Shown here piece by piece: positions 5,316 to 8,131 of a stretch of DNA of 8,131 nucleotides. The DNA comes from Flavobacteriales bacterium UBA972 (GTDB lineage Bacteria > Bacteroidota > Bacteroidia > Flavobacteriales > Schleiferiaceae). Each line of letters begins with the position of its first letter. Positions within the stretch are counted from its first letter, which is position 1. The notes beneath the pieces were generated by a model. That model was not told where the DNA came from, made no database searches, and was given only the letters and a program-made list of their open reading frames with translations. A program made the translations under genes and the position numbers. The DNA lies in assembly GCA_002292855.1 (NCBI GenBank), contig DBBY01000022.1:1222-9352 (forward strand), read 5' to 3'.

Positions 5316-7941
5316 CGGGAAAAACACGGTTGGATAGGAAGACAAGTACAATACCGGACTCGGGGTCAGCCCAGGCAAAGGTACCGGTGAATCCGGTGTG
5401 CCCGAAGCTTGAAGGACTCACGCAGAGGCAGGCAGGGCCACTGCCCGACAACTGCCTCTTGTCAAAGCCGAGTCCGCGTCGGTTGCCTTGGTCGCAGGCA
5501 TGGCATGCGGTGAACCGATTTATAGCCTCCTGGCTTGCAAACCGCATGCCCTGAGCCTTGCCGCCGTCCAAAAACAACTGCATCATTTGAGCAACTCCCT
5601 GGGCCGTACTAAAAACTCCCGCATGGCCCGCTACGCCTCCGAGCAATGCCGCTCCCTGGTCGTGCACGCTGCCCCGAAGCTGCTGCTTGCGAAAGGTTGC
5701 ATCGTTCTCGGTCGGAGCGATCCGATCAGAAGGCGTGGGATTGTAGCAGAGTTCGGCACCAAGAGGCTCGTACCAATCGTCCTCAAGCTGGCGTTCCAGG
5801 CTTCGGCCGTCGCGACGCTCTAAATAGCGCTGAAACAAGTAGTAACCTAGGTCAGAATACTCATAGGTTTTAGGACCCAGAGGCGCCCGAGCAATGCGCG
5901 CAATGATGCTGTCATGCATCCACTCCGCCGCCCAAATTCCTGGGGCAACGGGCAGTCGATGGACGCTGTCGAGGCTGGAGCTCAGGTAGTGCGGATTGAA
6001 ACTAGCGCCCGGCCCAATCATGCTCTTGTAGAACGGAATCCACGCGGGCAGCCCAGACTGGTGGGCCAAAACGTCCTCTACCCGAGCGCGCCCGATGGCT
6101 TTGCCCCGGAGCTCGGGCAGCAGTTGGTCCATGGTCCAGTCTAAGAACGCTTCGCCTTCTTGGTCGTAGACCTCGAGCAAGAGGGGAACGCTCGCCATAA
6201 TCTTGGTCACCGAAGCAATGTCGTAGATGGTTTCGGTCGAAACGGGGGTCTTGCCGTCGATGGTTCCGTAGCCCTTGTGCAGGACCACCTCCCCGTGGCG
6301 AGCAATGAGTACCTGGCATCCCGGGTATGCCTTGGCATCAAGGCCACGCTGCACCACACCGGCAACTCGGTTTTCTAGGTCGGATTCAAAACCAGCCTGC
6401 TTGAGGTCGACGGCCGCTTGAAGCTGCTTGGGGGCAGGAATTCCCTGCACCGGGAGGGTGCCGGGCGCGGACGCTTCTCCGAGGGCCACGCGCAGGGCAA
6501 GTTCACGCGTTTCAACGGTATTCTCGTACCCCACCCATAGGCCGGCGAGCTGCTCCACCGCCTGACCCCGAAGCCCATAGGGATTGCCCAGGTGCACCAC
6601 GGCGACCTGACGGCCCTTGGCCTGGTGCCGTTTGAGGGCTTCGTTCATTTCTTCGGTCCAGGCGCCCTTCTTCCAGGCGGTGCTGGTCGAGGGTCCAAAA
6701 ATTAAAACCACCCTGCGGTCGCCCTCTTGAGCCGTTTTCAGCCCTTGGGGCGGAGTTCCCTCACCGTAGAATTCTACAGCCGTAGCGCCCTTGAATCCCT
6801 TGACTTCCGTCATTGCTGCGGCATAGATTTCGCGGCGAAGCGCATCCCATTCGGTTCGCTGGGCGTCGTAGTTGGCGGGCGGAAGCGGCCCGGAACAGTT
6901 CCAACGGATTTTCGCGTCTATGATGCGCAGGTAGCGGCGGTGGACCTCAACCGAATCGATGCGTCCGCTGCGCACCGCGGCCTTGAGCGCAGTAATGGCG
7001 TTTTGCGGACTTCCCACAAAAAGAAGCACGTCGTTGCCTGCCTCAAAGGCGCGTACCTCGAGCTCGCCCGGGGGCAGGTCCTGGGCCACGCCCTTCATGT
7101 TGAGCGCATCGGTAAAGCAGAGTCCGTCAAAGCCCAAGCTGTCTCGAAGCCAGTGGGTGACCACCTTCTTGCTAAGGGATGCTGGGGTTCCGCTCGGGTC
7201 GAGCGAGGGAACGTTGACGTGGGCGACCATTACCGACCCTACTCCTTGGTCAAAGGTGGCCTTAAAGGGCGCGAGGTCCAGGCGCTTGAGCTCGCTGCGG
7301 CTGCGGCCCACCGTCGGCAGGGTATGGTGGCTGTCTTGTTCGGTGTCGCCGTGACCCGGGAAGTGCTTGACGCATGCCATGACGCCGGCCTGCTCCATGC
7401 CGCGAATTTGGGCATTGGCCAAGAGGGCAACCCTTCGCGGGTCGCTCCCTAGGGCTCGCTGCCCGATGATGGGGTTGCGCGGATTGGTGTTGACGTCGAC
7501 GACGGGTGAAAAATTCACATGGATGCCGAGCATGCGCGATTCTGTGGCGAGTGCGCGGCCGTAGCGGCGCGCCAAGTTGGTGTCACCCGTGGCACCTAGA
7601 GTCAAGGGCCACGGTAGCCGCGGCAGGCTGTCTAGACGCATGGCAGCGCCCCATTCGGCATCTTGGGCCATCATCAATGGGATATTACTTATCGCAACCT
7701 TTTGCAACCGCTGAATGGCCGCCCGCTGGCGTTCGGGGCCGCCCTGCATCCAAATGATTCCGCCCACCTCGCCACGGCGCACCATGCCTTCAAGCCGATC
7801 GATTTCTGCGCTTCCTTTGTTGCTGTAGCCCGCAACCATGATGAGTTGACCGAGTTGCTGGTCGAGGTTTTGCGCCTCTAGCCTGTTGTGCATCAGCACA
7901 GTAAACAAAAGAAATATTCCGAGAGTCCTTTTGGCATTCAT
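5239..7941 (-). CDS. NagZ-like GH3 hexosaminidase fused to class-C beta-lactamase-type serine hydrolase
   Basis: Exported 900-residue protein with a signal peptide (MNAKRTLGIFLLFTVLMHN, cleavage near LEA). Residues 25-350 are a GH3 N-terminal barrel with DAEWG (94-98), the NagZ loop KHFPGHGDTEQDSH (192-205, whose DSH histidine is the expected acid/base) and FTDALNM (276-282, with nucleophile Asp278). Residues 380-500 resemble a degenerate GH3 C-terminal domain. Residues 520-900 are a serine hydrolase with SVTK (577-580, the S-x-x-K nucleophile), YSD (695-697) and HTG (848-850). In B. subtilis NagZ and the serine-hydrolase amidase AmiE are separate neighbours that strip GlcNAc and then the peptide from muropeptides; by analogy this fusion probably does both outside the cytosol. 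First gene of the operon. An in-frame TTG at 7959 is rejected in favour of ATG 7941, which gives a proper signal peptide. Confidence 0.92.
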   Translation of the reverse strand: MNAKRTLGIFLLFTVLMHNRLEAQNLDQQLGQLIMVAGYSNKGSAEIDRLEGMVRRGEVGGIIWMQGGPERQRAAIQRLQKVAISNIPLMMAQDAEWGAAMRLDSLPRLPWPLTLGATGDTNLARRYGRALATESRMLGIHVNFSPVVDVNTNPRNPIIGQRALGSDPRRVALLANAQIRGMEQAGVMACVKHFPGHGDTEQDSHHTLPTVGRSRSELKRLDLAPFKATFDQGVGSVMVAHVNVPSLDPSGTPASLSKKVVTHWLRDSLGFDGLCFTDALNMKGVAQDLPPGELEVRAFEAGNDVLLFVGSPQNAITALKAAVRSGRIDSVEVHRRYLRIIDAKIRWNCSGPLPPANYDAQRTEWDALRREIYAAAMTEVKGFKGATAVEFYGEGTPPQGLKTAQEGDRRVVLIFGPSTSTAWKKGAWTEEMNEALKRHQAKGRQVAVVHLGNPYGLRGQAVEQLAGLWVGYENTVETRELALRVALGEASAPGTLPVQGIPAPKQLQAAVDLKQAGFESDLENRVAGVVQRGLDAKAYPGCQVLIARHGEVVLHKGYGTIDGKTPVSTETIYDIASVTKIMASVPLLLEVYDQEGEAFLDWTMDQLLPELRGKAIGRARVEDVLAHQSGLPAWIPFYKSMIGPGASFNPHYLSSSLDSVHRLPVAPGIWAAEWMHDSIIARIARAPLGPKTYEYSDLGYYLFQRYLERRDGRSLERQLEDDWYEPLGAELCYNPTPSDRIAPTENDATFRKQQLRGSVHDQGAALLGGVAGHAGVFSTAQGVAQMMQLFLDGGKAQGMRFASQEAINRFTACHACDQGNRRGLGFDKRQLSGSGPACLCVSPSSFGHTGFTGTFAWADPESGIVLVFLSNRVFPDASVNKLAQMGIRTSLQQVVQSALL

Positions 7942-7953
7942 GCACCCAAAGTA
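7941..7953 (-). promoter_or_regulatory. Possible -7 element and start region for the five-gene operon
   Basis: On the minus strand TACTTTG (7953-7947) resembles TAnnTTTG with one spacer base missing, and only 6 nt separate its last G from the ATG at 7941. If used, the transcript would start at or next to the start codon. No TTG -33 element is seen at the proper distance, so the call is tentative. Confidence 0.3.
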
Positions 7954-7977
7954 GGCCAAAAAACGCGGTATCTTTGG
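7946..7977. repeat. Inverted repeat CCAAAG-N20-CTTTGG in the divergent promoter region
   Basis: CCAAAG (7946-7951) and CTTTGG (7972-7977) are exact reverse complements. Each half is part of a -7-like element pointing outwards, so the symmetry may simply reflect two divergent promoters; it could also be an operator that controls both directions together. Confidence 0.4.
7969..7976 (+). promoter_or_regulatory. -7 element TATCTTTG for the divergent small-protein gene
   Basis: An exact TAnnTTTG match whose last G is 7 nt before the ATG at 7983, so transcription would begin at about the first base of the start codon (a leaderless mRNA). No -33 TTG lies at the usual distance; that region overlaps the start of the divergent gene. 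Confidence 0.4.
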
Positions 7978-7982
7978 ATGCT

Positions 7983-8131
7983 ATGGCGTTTTTTTCACTG
8001 TTTAAAAACCAGAATAAACCCCGGGGGTTTCAGCTTCAGCATCGCTACTACGACGAGCGCAAAGAGCGCCTTTCGCAGCTCGGTCAAGAGGCCCCTCAGA
8101 ATCGCGAGGCACGCAAGCAACGACTGCACGA
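7983..8131 (+). CDS. Small basic conserved-looking protein, 3'-truncated by window edge
   Basis: An ATG frame open to the end of the window (49 complete codons). The protein begins MAFFSLFKNQNKPRGF and continues with QLQHRYYDERKERLSQLG; it is strongly basic and charged, and the part after residue 20 looks helical and possibly coiled-coil. The pattern 'KPRxF...RYYDxxKExL' resembles short uncharacterised proteins often seen in Bacteroidota; I recognise the look but not a function. It is divergent from the GH3 fusion gene with only 41 nt between the two starts and has no Shine-Dalgarno; a -7 promoter element directly upstream suggests little or no leader. An ATG at 7978 is in another frame. Confidence 0.65.
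   Translation, partial: MAFFSLFKNQNKPRGFQLQHRYYDERKERLSQLGQEAPQNREARKQRLH
8016..8030. repeat. 15-bp palindrome AAACCCC-G-GGGGTTT
   Basis: A perfect inverted repeat of 7 bp arms around one base, codons 12-16 of the small-protein gene (Lys-Pro-Arg-Gly-Phe). It may be only a result of codon choice in a conserved KPRGF motif, or may be a regulatory palindrome close to the transcription start. Confidence 0.35.

Noticed and set aside
6727..7452. Plus-strand 241-codon open frame opposite the GH3 domain
   Set aside because: It lies wholly antisense to a well-supported GH3 coding region, shows no domain-like pattern and reflects high G+C codon structure.
7942..7959. TTG start at 7959 for the GH3 fusion
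   Set aside because: It adds six residues before an otherwise standard signal peptide that starts at ATG 7941, and it would cover the -7-like element.

Overview
The window looks like a chromosomal segment of a Bacteroidota bacterium with fairly high G+C, by eye somewhat above 50 percent. Three things point there: promoter-like elements of the phylum-specific TAnnTTTG type instead of E. coli-type -10 boxes; a UvrA with the 'KSSRSNPVTYLKAYDDIR' signature that I associate with a Bacteroidota UvrA paralogue; and a gene set typical of the phylum (fused GH3/serine hydrolase, BshA, SUI1-type factor, YwqK-like MORN protein). Order or genus cannot be fixed from the sequence. I see no mobile element, CRISPR array, tRNA or rRNA.

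Layout. Positions 1-2298 (+) hold the 3' four fifths of a uvrA-family excinuclease gene; its 5' end lies outside the window. Positions 2299-2487 are a convergent intergenic gap with a good Bacteroidota promoter (2354-2386) followed about 90 nt later by a strong hairpin terminator (2441-2474). No gene lies downstream on that strand, so this is a candidate small RNA. Positions 7941-2488 (-) form a tightly packed five-gene run, in transcription order: (i) a secreted NagZ-like GH3 hexosaminidase fused to a class-C beta-lactamase-type serine hydrolase, (ii) a secreted MORN_2-repeat protein, (iii) bshA, the first enzyme of bacillithiol synthesis, (iv) a SUI1/YciH-like translation factor, (v) a SpoU/TrmH-family RNA 2'-O-methyltransferase. 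Every junction overlaps (about 59-77, 1, 17 and 4 nt), which suggests one translationally coupled operon. Positions 7983-8131 (+) are the start of a divergent small basic protein gene cut by the window edge.

How the genes may work together. The fusion protein looks like a one-polypeptide version of the B. subtilis NagZ + AmiE muropeptide-rescue pair: it would remove GlcNAc from cell-wall fragments and cut the peptide from MurNAc. BshA joins UDP-GlcNAc and L-malate to start bacillithiol. GlcNAc chemistry is a possible thread between the two, but that is inference. The last two genes concern translation and RNA modification.

Most of the window is ordinary housekeeping DNA. The points most worth a second look are the candidate small RNA at 2392-2475, the 41-bp divergent promoter region at 7942-7982 with mirrored -7 elements and possibly leaderless starts on both sides, the domain fusion, and the UvrA zinc module that has lost one of its cysteine pairs.
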